The translations under genes were made by a program, and so were the position numbers. This document shows, piece after piece, positions 1 to 8,082 of a DNA stretch of 64,000 nucleotides. The stretch is from Psychrobacillus mangrovi (GTDB taxonomy: Bacteria > Bacillota > Bacilli > Bacillales_A > Planococcaceae): assembly GCF_037104765.1 (NCBI RefSeq), contig NZ_JBAWSY010000012.1, positions 19,488-83,487 of the forward strand, read 5' to 3'. A model generated the notes under the pieces. It was not told the DNA's origin. It ran no database searches and saw only the letters and a list, made by a program, of their open reading frames with translations. Positions within the stretch are counted from its first letter, which is position 1. Every line of letters begins with the position of its first letter.

Positions 1-2
1 AT

Positions 3-2138
3 GTGAAAATCGAAAAGGTTATTGATAAGTCATCCAATCGCTCTTTGAATGAATCAAAATCCTTCATGACAAATGAAGGTATTGAATTAAAACAAACTTA
101 TTCTAAGTCTGATATAGAAAACATAATGCACTTACAAGACTTTCCTGGAATAGCTCCAAATACCCGTGGACCCTATCCTACGATGTATGTTGCTAAGCCA
201 TGGACAGTCCGCCAATATGCAGGATTTTCTACAGCCGAAGAAAGTAACGCTTTCTATAGACGTAATTTGGCTATGGGTCAAAAAGGGTTGTCAGTAGCGT
301 TTGATTTGGCAACGCATCGTGGCTATGATTCTGACCATGAACGAGTGACAGGTGACGTAGGAAAAGCTGGCGTTGCAATTGATTCAGTAGAAGATATGAA
401 GATCTTATTCAATGGTATACCACTTGATCAGATGTCTGTTTCAATGACAATGAATGGAGCAGTTCTGCCAATATTAGCATTTTATATTGTCACGGCCGAG
501 GAGCAAGGGGTAACACCAGAGCAACTTGCTGGGACAATCCAAAATGACATTTTAAAAGAATATATGGTTCGTAACACTTATATCTATACACCCGAGATGT
601 CGATGAAAATAATTGCAGATATCTTTTCTTACACTGCTAAAAATATGCCGAAATTCAACTCTATTTCAATTTCTGGTTATCATATGCAAGAGGCAGGAGC
701 TACTGCGGATATAGAACTTGCATACACTTTAGCAGATGGGTTGGAATATGTAAGAACGGGACTGAATGCAGGGATAGACATTGATGCTTTTGCACCTAGA
801 CTCTCATTCTTTTGGGCAATTGGCATGAATTATTTTATGGAAGTCGCTAAAATGAGAGCTGCACGTAGAATTTGGGCACAAATGATGTCTAGTTTTGAAC
901 CGAAAAATCCAAAATCATTAGCATTACGTACACATTCTCAGACATCGGGATGGAGTTTAACGGAACAAGATCCATTTAATAATGTAACGAGAACACTAGT
1001 GGAAGCAAATGCTGCTGCAATGGGACATACACAGTCTCTGCACACAAATGCTCTAGACGAAGCGATTGCACTTCCGACAGATTTCTCCGCACGAATTGCT
1101 CGTAATACACAACTTTTCTTGCAAGAAGAAACGAATATGACTAAAGTTATTGATCCTTGGGGCGGTTCATATTATGTGGAAACTTTGACAAATGAGCTCA
1201 TGGAAAAAGCTTGGGCACTAATTGAAGAAATAGAAGAGCTTGGAGGAATGGCAAAAGCTATTGAAACTGGCCTTCCTAAAATGAAAATCGAAGAAGCAGC
1301 AGCGAAAAAACAAGCACAAATCGATTCTTCCAAAGAAATAATTATAGGAGTAAACAAATACAGATTAGAACAAGAAGATGCTATCGATATTTTGAACATA
1401 GATAATACAATCGTGCGCCAAAAACAAATGGAGCGACTAGCTCTATTAAAAGAAAATCGTGATGAAAATGCTGTACAAGAAGCACTTCTGGCATTAACTG
1501 ATGCTGCTCGAACTGGAAAAGAAAACTTGCTCGCAGCTGCAGTGGTTGCAGCAAGAAAACGTGCAACAATTGGAGAAATCTCAGATGCCATTGAAGTTGT
1601 AGCAGGAAGACATAAGGCGGTGATTCGTTCCGTGAGTGGTGTTTATAGTGCAAACTTTAATGATGCAGATGAAATTGAAGCTGTGAAGCAAATGGCAGAG
1701 GATTTCAGAGAAAATGAAGGAAGAAGACCTCGAATACTAATTGCAAAAATGGGTCAAGATGGACATGACCGAGGTGCGAAAGTCATCGCAACTGCATTTG
1801 CAGATTTGGGATTTGACGTAGATATTAGTCCGTTATTTCAAACTCCTGCTGAAACTGCGCAACAAGCTGTTGAAAATGATGTCCATGTAGTTGGCGTAAG
1901 CTCATTGGCAGCTGGTCATATGACGTTAGTTCCTGCTTTGAGAGAGGAGCTTTCAAAACTTGGTAGGGAAGATATATTAATCGTAGTAGGTGGAGTTATC
2001 CCTGCACAGGATTATGCTTTCTTACGTGAAAACGGAGCTTCAGCTATTTTTGGACCAGGTACTGTAATTCCAGTTGCTGCTCAAAAAGTAATTGAAGAAA
2101 TCTATTTAAGATTGGGTTATGAGGAAGTGGATGGCTAA
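3..2138 (+). CDS. scpA: Methylmalonyl-CoA mutase, large (catalytic) subunit
   Basis: This enzyme interconverts (R)-methylmalonyl-CoA and succinyl-CoA with adenosylcobalamin, the last step of propionyl-CoA assimilation. Seen: a TIM-barrel substrate domain (FDLATHRGYDSDHER near residue 100, SISGYHMQEAGA near 222) and a C-terminal B12 domain with the cobalt-ligand motif GQDGHDRGAK near 584, then GVSSLAAGH and GGVIP. The 711 residues are close to the family length. The GTG at base 3 is the first codon visible in frame, and relatives usually begin a few to about 20 residues earlier, so the true start may lie outside the window. A small mutase subunit would be expected just upstream (inference). 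The stop overlaps the meaB start by one base, so the two are translationally coupled. Confidence 0.95.
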   Translation: MKIEKVIDKSSNRSLNESKSFMTNEGIELKQTYSKSDIENIMHLQDFPGIAPNTRGPYPTMYVAKPWTVRQYAGFSTAEESNAFYRRNLAMGQKGLSVAFDLATHRGYDSDHERVTGDVGKAGVAIDSVEDMKILFNGIPLDQMSVSMTMNGAVLPILAFYIVTAEEQGVTPEQLAGTIQNDILKEYMVRNTYIYTPEMSMKIIADIFSYTAKNMPKFNSISISGYHMQEAGATADIELAYTLADGLEYVRTGLNAGIDIDAFAPRLSFFWAIGMNYFMEVAKMRAARRIWAQMMSSFEPKNPKSLALRTHSQTSGWSLTEQDPFNNVTRTLVEANAAAMGHTQSLHTNALDEAIALPTDFSARIARNTQLFLQEETNMTKVIDPWGGSYYVETLTNELMEKAWALIEEIEELGGMAKAIETGLPKMKIEEAAAKKQAQIDSSKEIIIGVNKYRLEQEDAIDILNIDNTIVRQKQMERLALLKENRDENAVQEALLALTDAARTGKENLLAAAVVAARKRATIGEISDAIEVVAGRHKAVIRSVSGVYSANFNDADEIEAVKQMAEDFRENEGRRPRILIAKMGQDGHDRGAKVIATAFADLGFDVDISPLFQTPAETAQQAVENDVHVVGVSSLAAGHMTLVPALREELSKLGREDILIVVGGVIPAQDYAFLRENGASAIFGPGTVIPVAAQKVIEEIYLRLGYEEVDG

Positions 2139-3232
2139 TGGCTGAAACGGATAAAACAAACCAATCGGCAATGCATGTAATGGGTGGCATTAAGTCACAG
2201 CACGATGGCGTGGGAAAATCTTCTGTAAAAAAGTTTTCAAAAAAGAAACCATTTGTAATAGATCAAGCAGAATATGTTCAAGAAGTTAGAAATGGCTCCA
2301 GATTACATTTAGCAAAAACGATTACTCTCATAGAGAGCACGGTAGCTGACCAACAAACAATAGGACAACAGCTTTTAAAAGAATTACTACAGTATACGGG
2401 AAATACTATTCGTATTGGTATTACAGGTGTGCCTGGTGCAGGGAAGAGTACATTTATCGAAGCATTTGGAAAAATGCTATGTGACCAAGGCTATAAAGTC
2501 GCGGTGCTAGCTATTGATCCAAGTTCCTCTTTGACAGGGGGGAGTATACTTGGCGATAAAACTAGAATGGAAGAGCTTGCAAAACATCCAAATGCTTTTA
2601 TTCGTCCTTCTCCATCTGCTGGTACATTGGGAGGGGTTCATAAGAAATCTAGAGAAACGATGTTAATATGTGAAGCAGCAGGATACGATGTCATTTTAGT
2701 GGAAACAGTTGGTGTTGGTCAAAGTGAAACAATCGTTCGAGGGATGGTAGATTTCTTTTTGCTGCTTGCATTAACTGGTGCTGGTGATGAGTTGCAAGGA
2801 ATGAAAAAAGGAATAATGGAGCTGGCTGATGCTATTATAGTAAATAAGGCAGATGGATCAAATGAAAAACTAGCTAAAAAGACGGTTGCGGAATATAAAC
2901 AAATCCTGCATTTCTTAACACCATCTTCGCCTAATTGGACTACACCAGCCTTAGCAGTCTCTTCTTTATACAAAACTGGATTAGATAAAGTATGGGAAAC
3001 GATCCAAACATTTAAGAAAGAAATGCTTTTGAATAATGTCTGGCAATATCGTAGAAAAGAACAAACTGTAGCTTGGTTTAAAACAATGATTGTGGATCGA
3101 TTATATGATGACTTTTTTTCTTCTACCGATAAAAAGCAAGAAATGGCTCAACTAGAGGGTTTAGTAAGGGATGGACAAGTAACAGTTTCGCAAGCAGTTG
3201 AAGAGTTATTTTCCTCGAATTCTAAGCAATAA
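2138..3232 (+). CDS. meaB: Methylmalonyl-CoA mutase-associated GTPase MeaB
   Basis: G3E-family GTPase chaperone that protects methylmalonyl-CoA mutase and gates delivery and exchange of its adenosylcobalamin cofactor. Seen: Walker A GVPGAGKST near residue 97, the MeaB segment DPSSSLTGGSILGDKTRM, RPSPSAGTLGGV, the Walker B/switch region ILVETVGVGQSE and the guanine-specificity motif NKAD. The N-terminal 40 residues are Lys/Ser-rich and probably flexible. It overlaps the end of the mutase gene by one base, which fits a one-to-one partner. Length (364 residues) is normal for the Bacillales form with an N-terminal extension. Confidence 0.95.
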   Translation: MAETDKTNQSAMHVMGGIKSQHDGVGKSSVKKFSKKKPFVIDQAEYVQEVRNGSRLHLAKTITLIESTVADQQTIGQQLLKELLQYTGNTIRIGITGVPGAGKSTFIEAFGKMLCDQGYKVAVLAIDPSSSLTGGSILGDKTRMEELAKHPNAFIRPSPSAGTLGGVHKKSRETMLICEAAGYDVILVETVGVGQSETIVRGMVDFFLLLALTGAGDELQGMKKGIMELADAIIVNKADGSNEKLAKKTVAEYKQILHFLTPSSPNWTTPALAVSSLYKTGLDKVWETIQTFKKEMLLNNVWQYRRKEQTVAWFKTMIVDRLYDDFFSSTDKKQEMAQLEGLVRDGQVTVSQAVEELFSSNSKQ

Positions 3233-3270
3233 TCTGCTATTATAAAATTAATTGAAAAGGAGTGTTTTGT

Positions 3271-3714
3271 ATGAATATGATGGATTTTAATTTATTAATG
3301 AATGATATGGTTCAACAGGCTCGTGGAGAAATGGAAACTAGCGGATATGAGCAATTAACTACACCTGAGGAAGTTGAATCTGCTTTTGCACGCCAAGGAA
3401 CTACACTTGTAATGGTGAATTCCGTTTGTGGATGTGCTGGTGGCATAGCTCGTCCAGCAGCGGCTAACGCAATTCATTATGATAAAAGACCTGATCATTT
3501 AGTGACAGTTTTTGCAGGACAAGATAAATTAGCAACTCAACAAGCACGTAATCTATTTGGTGAAGACCATTTACCATCTTCTCCATCGTTTGTCCTATTA
3601 AAAGATGGTGAGGCAGTAGCTGAAGTAGGTCGCCATGAAATTGAAGGACATGATCCAATGTCAGTTATCACTCATATTCAAGCATTGTTTGAAGAGCACT
3701 GCGAAGAAATTTAA
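3271..3714 (+). CDS. brxB: Bacilliredoxin, BrxA/BrxB (YphP/YqiW) family
   Basis: Thioredoxin-fold protein that removes bacillithiol from S-bacillithiolated proteins after oxidative stress. Seen: the family signature SVCGCAGGIARPA around residue 51 with the CGC active site, and the conserved end segment RHEIEGHDP. The start is set at ATG 3271, eight bases after AAAGGAG; the earlier in-frame GTG at 3262 lies inside the ribosome site. Being in yqiW position next to the yqjC/D/E homologues supports the BrxB rather than BrxA assignment (synteny, inference). A terminator follows directly. Confidence 0.9.
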   Translation: MNMMDFNLLMNDMVQQARGEMETSGYEQLTTPEEVESAFARQGTTLVMVNSVCGCAGGIARPAAANAIHYDKRPDHLVTVFAGQDKLATQQARNLFGEDHLPSSPSFVLLKDGEAVAEVGRHEIEGHDPMSVITHIQALFEEHCEEI

Positions 3715-3730
3715 TAAATACAATGAAAAA

Positions 3731-3762
3731 AGCGGAGCAAATGATTGCCTCCGCTCTTTTTT
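3731..3762. terminator. Bidirectional terminator between brxB and prli42
   Basis: AGCGGAG and CTCCGCT form a 7-bp GC-rich stem around an 11-base loop, with a run of T on the + side and a run of A (T on the - strand) on the other. It sits between two convergent genes and can end both transcripts. Confidence 0.85.
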
Positions 3763-3769
3763 ATAAACA

Positions 3770-3865
3770 TTATAAGATAAAGCTTAATCCAAAAAGTAGT
3801 GATGACGCGACCATTGCAAAGATCATTAAATATATGACGAATTTACGGAATTTTTGATTACGCAT
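3770..3865 (-). CDS. prli42: Stressosome-associated microprotein Prli42
   Basis: A 31-residue membrane microprotein: a basic start (MRNQKFRKF) followed by one hydrophobic helix up to the C-terminus. Prli42 in Listeria anchors the stressosome to the membrane and is needed for activation of the general stress response. The length, the basic-then-helix layout and the position beside brxB match the Prli42 genes annotated in many Bacillales (established knowledge). A clear ribosome site (AAAGGAGAG) lies nine bases ahead of the ATG at 3865 on the - strand. The function in this organism is inferred, and no stressosome genes are in the window. Confidence 0.8.
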   Translation of the reverse strand: MRNQKFRKFVIYLMIFAMVASSLLFGLSFIL

Positions 3866-4083
3866 GAACTTCTCTCCTTTTACAATTACTTATATTTTAA
3901 CAAATTCGAAAAAAATCACAAGAGGTAGCTATAAATTTACCGAAAAGTAGGTTAAACTTTCTACCTATTATATATATTTGCTCCTATACTAGCTCAAACT
4001 ATATTCCTCTGCATATACTCTTGCACTTTAGTTATTGAAATATGTACAATAGATTATATAGTCAAAATTTGGGGTGTGAGACA

Positions 4084-4494
4084 ATGGAAAAAGTAGATCA
4101 TATTGGTATTGCTGTGAAGAGTATAGAGGCAACACTACCATATTATACAGAGACACTGGGGTTAAAACTATTACATATCGAAGAAGTTCCCTCTGAGAAG
4201 GTTCGTGTTGCTTTTATAGATAGTGGCAATGTAAACCTAGAATTACTACAACCATTAGATCAAACAAGTACAATTCATTCCTTTATTGAGAAAAAAGGAG
4301 AAGGAATTCATCACATTGCTTTTGGTGTATCAAATATTCAAGAACGTCTAAATGAGCTAAAAGAAAAAGGGGTAAGGCTCATTCAAGAAACACCTAAGAT
4401 TGGGGCTCATGGTGCACAAGTAGCTTTTATTCATCCAAAAGCTTCAAATGGCGTTTTATATGAATTATGTGATAAAACAGGGGGAGTGAAGTAA
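4084..4494 (+). CDS. mce: Methylmalonyl-CoA epimerase (VOC family, YqjC type)
   Basis: Epimerises (S)- to (R)-methylmalonyl-CoA so that the mutase can use it. Seen: two VOC half-domains, opening with VDHIGIAVKSIEATLPYY (first metal His), then GIHHIAFGV (second His) and a C-terminal Glu in VLYELCDK, which together give the metal-binding His/His/Glu set. The start is ATG 4084 behind GGGGTGTGAG; an in-frame ATG at 4042 would add 14 residues that are not part of the fold. The gap to the carboxyltransferase is four bases, so they form one operon. Confidence 0.93.
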   Translation: MEKVDHIGIAVKSIEATLPYYTETLGLKLLHIEEVPSEKVRVAFIDSGNVNLELLQPLDQTSTIHSFIEKKGEGIHHIAFGVSNIQERLNELKEKGVRLIQETPKIGAHGAQVAFIHPKASNGVLYELCDKTGGVK

Positions 4495-4498
4495 AAAA

Positions 4499-6046
4499 AT
4501 GGATATTTATGATAAAATAAATGATTTATATGACCGTAAACGAAAAATTGAATTAGGTGGCGGAGACGCTCGAATTGAAAAGCAGCATGAAAAAGGAAAA
4601 CTCACTGCCAGAGAACGAATAGATTTACTTGTTGATAAAGATTCTTTTGTGGAGTTAAACCCTTTTATACAACACCGGACAGTAGACTTTGGAATGGACA
4701 AGCAGGAAGGTCCAGGTGATGGAGTAGTCACTGGTTATGGAAAAGTAAATGGCCGACCAGTTTATTTATTCTCCCAAGATTTCACCGTTTTTGGTGGGGC
4801 ACTTGGAGAAATGCATGCATTAAAAATTGCAAATGTAATGGATTTAGCTGCAAAAAATGGTGCACCCTTTATTGGCCTGAACGACTCTGGTGGCGCACGT
4901 ATACAAGAAGGCGTTGTTTCCTTAGATGGATATGGGCAGATTTTTTATCGTAATGCTATTTATTCCGGGGTAATTCCACAAATTTCGGTTATCCTAGGTC
5001 CTTGTGCTGGAGGAGCAGTTTACTCTCCAGCGATAACAGACTTTGTTTTCATGACAGATGAAACAAGTCAAATGTTTATTACAGGACCAAAAGTGATTGA
5101 AACTGTAACGGGTGAAAAGATTTCAGCTGAAAATCTGGGTGGATCTAAAGTACATAATACTATTAGTGGTAATGCACATTTCCGAGGGAAAACAGAAGAA
5201 GAGGTATTAGAGAATGTCCGTTTGCTACTAAGTTATTTGCCTCAAAATTTTGAAGAGAAACCAGCAATAACTGAAGTACCAACCGAAAATGATGATCGAC
5301 CTGATTTAGCGGATATCGTTCCTTTCGAAGCAATTCGTCCATATGATATACGAAAAGTAATTGAGCAAGTAGTAGATACTGATTCTTTTTTAGAAGTTCA
5401 AAAAGAATTTGCTAAAAATATCGTAGTCGGTTTAGCACGTATTAAAGGGGAAGTAGTTGGTCTTGTTTGTAACCAACCAAAAGTAATGGCTGGTGGTCTG
5501 GATATAGATTCATCTGATAAAGCAGCACGCTTTATTCGATTCTGCGATTCATTCAATATACCGATTATTACCTTTGAAGATGTTACAGGCTTTTTTCCAG
5601 GCATTAAGCAAGAGCATGGTGGAATTATACGTCACGGCGCTAAAATACTATTTGCTTATTCAGAAGCAACTGTACCGAAAATGACAGTTATTTTACGTAA
5701 AGCTTATGGTGGCGCTTATGTTGCATTAAACTCCAAATCAATTGGTGCAGATGTAGTGTATGCTTGGCCAAATGCTGAAATTGCAGTTATGGGACCTCAA
5801 GGAGCTGCAAATATTATTTTTGCTCGAGAAATTGCTCAAAGCGAAGATCCAGAACAAGTTCGTGCAGAAAAGATCGAGGAATATCGTTCCAAATTTGCGA
5901 ATCCGTATGTTGCAGCATCGATGGGAATGGTGGACGATGTGATTGATCCTAGGGAGACTCGCATTAAGCTTATACAAGCATTAGATATGATGCGCAATAA
6001 AAAAGAATCGAGACCAAAGAAAAAACATGGAAATATTCCATTGTAA
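4499..6046 (+). CDS. mmdA: Acyl-CoA carboxyltransferase (propionyl-CoA carboxylase beta / methylmalonyl-CoA decarboxylase alpha)
   Basis: Carboxyltransferase subunit that moves CO2 between biotin and propionyl-CoA / methylmalonyl-CoA. Seen: two crotonase-type halves, with acyl-CoA oxyanion motifs ARIQEGV and GPCAGGAVYSPA in the N-half, DVTGFFPG, KAYGGAYVA and AEIAVMGPQGA in the C-half; 515 residues is the family length. It follows the epimerase by four bases and corresponds to B. subtilis yqjD. No biotin carboxylase or biotin carrier gene is near, so whether it works as a carboxylase or a decarboxylase subunit cannot be decided here. Confidence 0.92.
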   Translation: MDIYDKINDLYDRKRKIELGGGDARIEKQHEKGKLTARERIDLLVDKDSFVELNPFIQHRTVDFGMDKQEGPGDGVVTGYGKVNGRPVYLFSQDFTVFGGALGEMHALKIANVMDLAAKNGAPFIGLNDSGGARIQEGVVSLDGYGQIFYRNAIYSGVIPQISVILGPCAGGAVYSPAITDFVFMTDETSQMFITGPKVIETVTGEKISAENLGGSKVHNTISGNAHFRGKTEEEVLENVRLLLSYLPQNFEEKPAITEVPTENDDRPDLADIVPFEAIRPYDIRKVIEQVVDTDSFLEVQKEFAKNIVVGLARIKGEVVGLVCNQPKVMAGGLDIDSSDKAARFIRFCDSFNIPIITFEDVTGFFPGIKQEHGGIIRHGAKILFAYSEATVPKMTVILRKAYGGAYVALNSKSIGADVVYAWPNAEIAVMGPQGAANIIFAREIAQSEDPEQVRAEKIEEYRSKFANPYVAASMGMVDDVIDPRETRIKLIQALDMMRNKKESRPKKKHGNIPL

Positions 6047-6063
6047 AGGAGTTTTTATACAAG

Positions 6064-7176
6064 ATGAATCGTTTAATAGAAGAATTTTTTGAACTAGTTA
6101 AAATTGACTCAGAGACAAAGCATGAAGAAATTATTGCACCAATTTTAATCTCTAAATTAGAGGAACTTGGATTTTCTGTTGTTCAAGACGATGCACACAC
6201 TAGAAATGGACATGGTGCAGGAAATATAATTGCAACTTTAAAAGGTCAAAAATCAGAAGCGGACACTATTTATTTCACCGTTCATATGGATACCGTTGTA
6301 CCAGGTAAAGGAATTCAACCAGTTTTAAAAGAGGATGGGTATATCTATTCAGATGGGACAACAATTTTAGGTGCAGACGACAAAGCGGGAATCGCTGCTC
6401 TGTTTGAAGCAATCAAACGTTTAAAAGAAGAGAATATTGCACACGGGGATATTCAGGTAGTGATAACTGCAGGAGAGGAAAGTGGTTTAGTCGGAGCAAA
6501 AGAATTAGACCCAGCCTTGATTACAGCTAAATATGGTTATGCAATTGATAGTGATGGTGCAGTTGGTGGTATCGTAACAGCTGCTCCTTTTCAATCGAAA
6601 CTTTGGACGACTATAAAGGGTAGAACTGCACATGCAGGAGTAGCTCCAGAAAAAGGAATATCTGCAATCACACTAGCTTCCAAAGCTATTTCAGCAATGA
6701 AGTTGGGTCGTATTGATGGAGAGACAACTGCGAACATTGGACGATTTGAAGGTGGACAAGCGACTAATATTGTATGTGATGAAGTACACATTTTATCGGA
6801 AGCACGCTCAATCAATAAAGAAAAACTTGATGCTCAAGTAGCACATATGGTTCAAATATTTGCTGAGACCGCAGCAAATAATGGTGGTTCGGCGGAGACT
6901 GAAACAGAGTTAATGTACCCAGGATTCCACTTTGAGGAAGACCATCATGTAGTACAAGTAGCAAAACGAGCGGTTGAAAGAATTGGAAGAACTGCCGATA
7001 TTAAAAGAAGTGGCGGAGGCAGTGATGCGAATGTAATTGCTGGCTTTGGTATTCCAACCGTAATTCTCTCTGTCGGTTATGAAGAAATCCATACAACCAA
7101 TGAACGTATGCCAGTACTAGAACTTGAAAAGCTTGCAGATCTACTTGTCGAAATTGTAAGAGTAGCTGCAGAATAA
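6064..7176 (+). CDS. yqjE: M20-family dinuclear zinc peptidase (YqjE / PepT-like)
   Basis: Cytosolic aminopeptidase-type hydrolase, probably a tripeptidase. Seen: zinc ligand motif FTVHMDTVVPG, the bridging Asp in GADDKAG, catalytic Glu-Glu in TAGEESGLVG, the dimerisation domain starting at RTAHAGVAPEKG, and a late SGGGSDANV segment; 370 residues. It lies 18 bases after the carboxyltransferase and keeps the yqjD-yqjE order of Bacillus, so it is probably co-transcribed. There is no signal peptide. Substrate preference is not visible from sequence. Confidence 0.88.
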   Translation: MNRLIEEFFELVKIDSETKHEEIIAPILISKLEELGFSVVQDDAHTRNGHGAGNIIATLKGQKSEADTIYFTVHMDTVVPGKGIQPVLKEDGYIYSDGTTILGADDKAGIAALFEAIKRLKEENIAHGDIQVVITAGEESGLVGAKELDPALITAKYGYAIDSDGAVGGIVTAAPFQSKLWTTIKGRTAHAGVAPEKGISAITLASKAISAMKLGRIDGETTANIGRFEGGQATNIVCDEVHILSEARSINKEKLDAQVAHMVQIFAETAANNGGSAETETELMYPGFHFEEDHHVVQVAKRAVERIGRTADIKRSGGGSDANVIAGFGIPTVILSVGYEEIHTTNERMPVLELEKLADLLVEIVRVAAE

Positions 7177-7198
7177 TTCTTACAGGAGGTGTCTATTA

Positions 7199-7681
7199 TT
7201 GAGTAGTGAGAAAGTAGTTGTCTTTCAATGTGGCAATGAAGATTATGCTGTTCCAATTGAACATGTTATCTCAATTGAAAAATTAGAGCATATTAATCCT
7301 ATACCACATTTACCAAATTATTTAATTGGATTAATGAAAATCCGAGGTGAGCTAGTGCCAATTATTGATTTTGAACAAATTTTATATAATCGTAATGGCG
7401 CTGATTTTGAAACATCTCGAGTAATAACGATGCATACACAAGATATGTCCATTGGACTTCTAGTGAAAGAAGCAAAAGAAATACTAGACATTCCTACCGA
7501 AGATATTAAGCAAATCGGCTTAGTAAATTATACAAAAACACAGTACTTTACTGGAGTTGCAAATTTAGAAAATCGTATGATTACGATTGTCGATCCATCT
7601 ATATTAGTTCGTTCATTGGAAGGGATTAAAGATATTCAGTCCTATCTAGAATCAGCAAAAAAAGAGGAAGTAGGTAGCTAA
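7199..7681 (+). CDS. cheW: Chemotaxis coupling protein CheW
   Basis: Single CheW domain (160 residues) of the type that links receptors to the CheA kinase. Seen: the opening VVVFQCGNEDYAVPIEHV, the central GLMKIRGELVPIIDF, and the IGLLVKEAKEIL segment, covering the two SH3-like barrels without a receiver domain, so it is CheW rather than CheV. It starts at TTG 7199 behind ACAGGAGGTG. Its position at the end of a methylmalonyl-CoA / peptidase operon, with no other chemotaxis gene in the window, is unusual; it may serve a specific receptor elsewhere. Confidence 0.88.
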   Translation: MSSEKVVVFQCGNEDYAVPIEHVISIEKLEHINPIPHLPNYLIGLMKIRGELVPIIDFEQILYNRNGADFETSRVITMHTQDMSIGLLVKEAKEILDIPTEDIKQIGLVNYTKTQYFTGVANLENRMITIVDPSILVRSLEGIKDIQSYLESAKKEEVGS

Positions 7682-7693
7682 TTAAAGTTACCT
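7672..7693 (+). terminator. Weak stem-loop at the cheW stop codon
   Basis: AGGTAGCTAAT...AAGTTACCT forms an imperfect stem that includes the cheW stop, without a T run. Its left arm is repeated at 8038-8048, where it belongs to a complete terminator, so this copy looks like a half left behind by an insertion. Confidence 0.4.
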
Positions 7694-7744
7694 CAGACTG
7701 TAAACAGACAAACTCAATGGGTGCATGGATTTGTATATTAAATT

Positions 7745-7916
7745 CGGCAAGGACCACCACTTCGCTTTCCGTGGGCTTGGCTTCAGCCTCCTAGGCCAAC
7801 AGGATGTTGGTCATGCAATCGTTGCCGCAGGATGCGGCGAACTTAGATTGCCTTCCCCTCAACTGCGGGGTCTTCTGCTCAAGCTGTTCCCACAGGAGTC
7901 TTCGTGGAGGTCCTTG
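7745..7916 (+). repeat. Palindromic intergenic repeat, copy A (left of dinB)
   Basis: A GC-rich element with ends GGCAAGGACCACCAC and GTGGAGGTCCTTG that are inverted relative to one another. It shares its arms (CTTCGCTTTCCGTGGGCTTGG; GCTCAAGCTGTTCCCACAGG) with the inverted copy at 9457-9575, but has about 50 extra bases in the centre, which themselves fold (CCAACAGGATGTTGG; GCCGCAGGATGCGGC). This sequence type is common between genes in Bacillaceae genomes. It has no credible gene; an open frame across it is an accident of its GC content. Confidence 0.85.
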
Positions 7917-8003
7917 AATTATAATCAATTCCTTATAGTTACTTACTATCTTTATTTTTAATTGGATAAATAATCCTCTTTAGGAAGATTTATTATTATT
8001 CAT

Positions 8004-8032
8004 AACCGGTTATAAAAATACTTTTGTCGTCA
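8004..8032 (+). repeat. Inner inverted repeat, left copy
   Basis: A 28-bp segment ending ATACTTTTGTCGTCAA reappears inverted at 9363-9390 with two differences. The pair brackets dinB inside the outer palindromic repeats. Confidence 0.8.
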
Positions 8033-8037
8033 ACATG

Positions 8038-8063
8038 AGGTAGCTAATCATAGCTACCTTTTT
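8038..8063 (+). terminator. Terminator upstream of dinB
   Basis: AGGTAGCT-AATCAT-AGCTACCT followed by TTTTT is a perfect 8-bp stem with a T tail. It ends transcription coming from the cheW side just 20 bases before the dinB start. Its first 11 bases duplicate the cheW stop region (7672-7682). Confidence 0.75.
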
Positions 8064-8082
8064 ACGTAAGGGGGGGATTTGA

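Noticed and set aside
7725..7961. Open frame of 78 codons across the left palindromic repeat
   Set aside because: It follows the GC-rich repeat, has no ribosome site, and the inverted copy at 9457 gives another unrelated frame.
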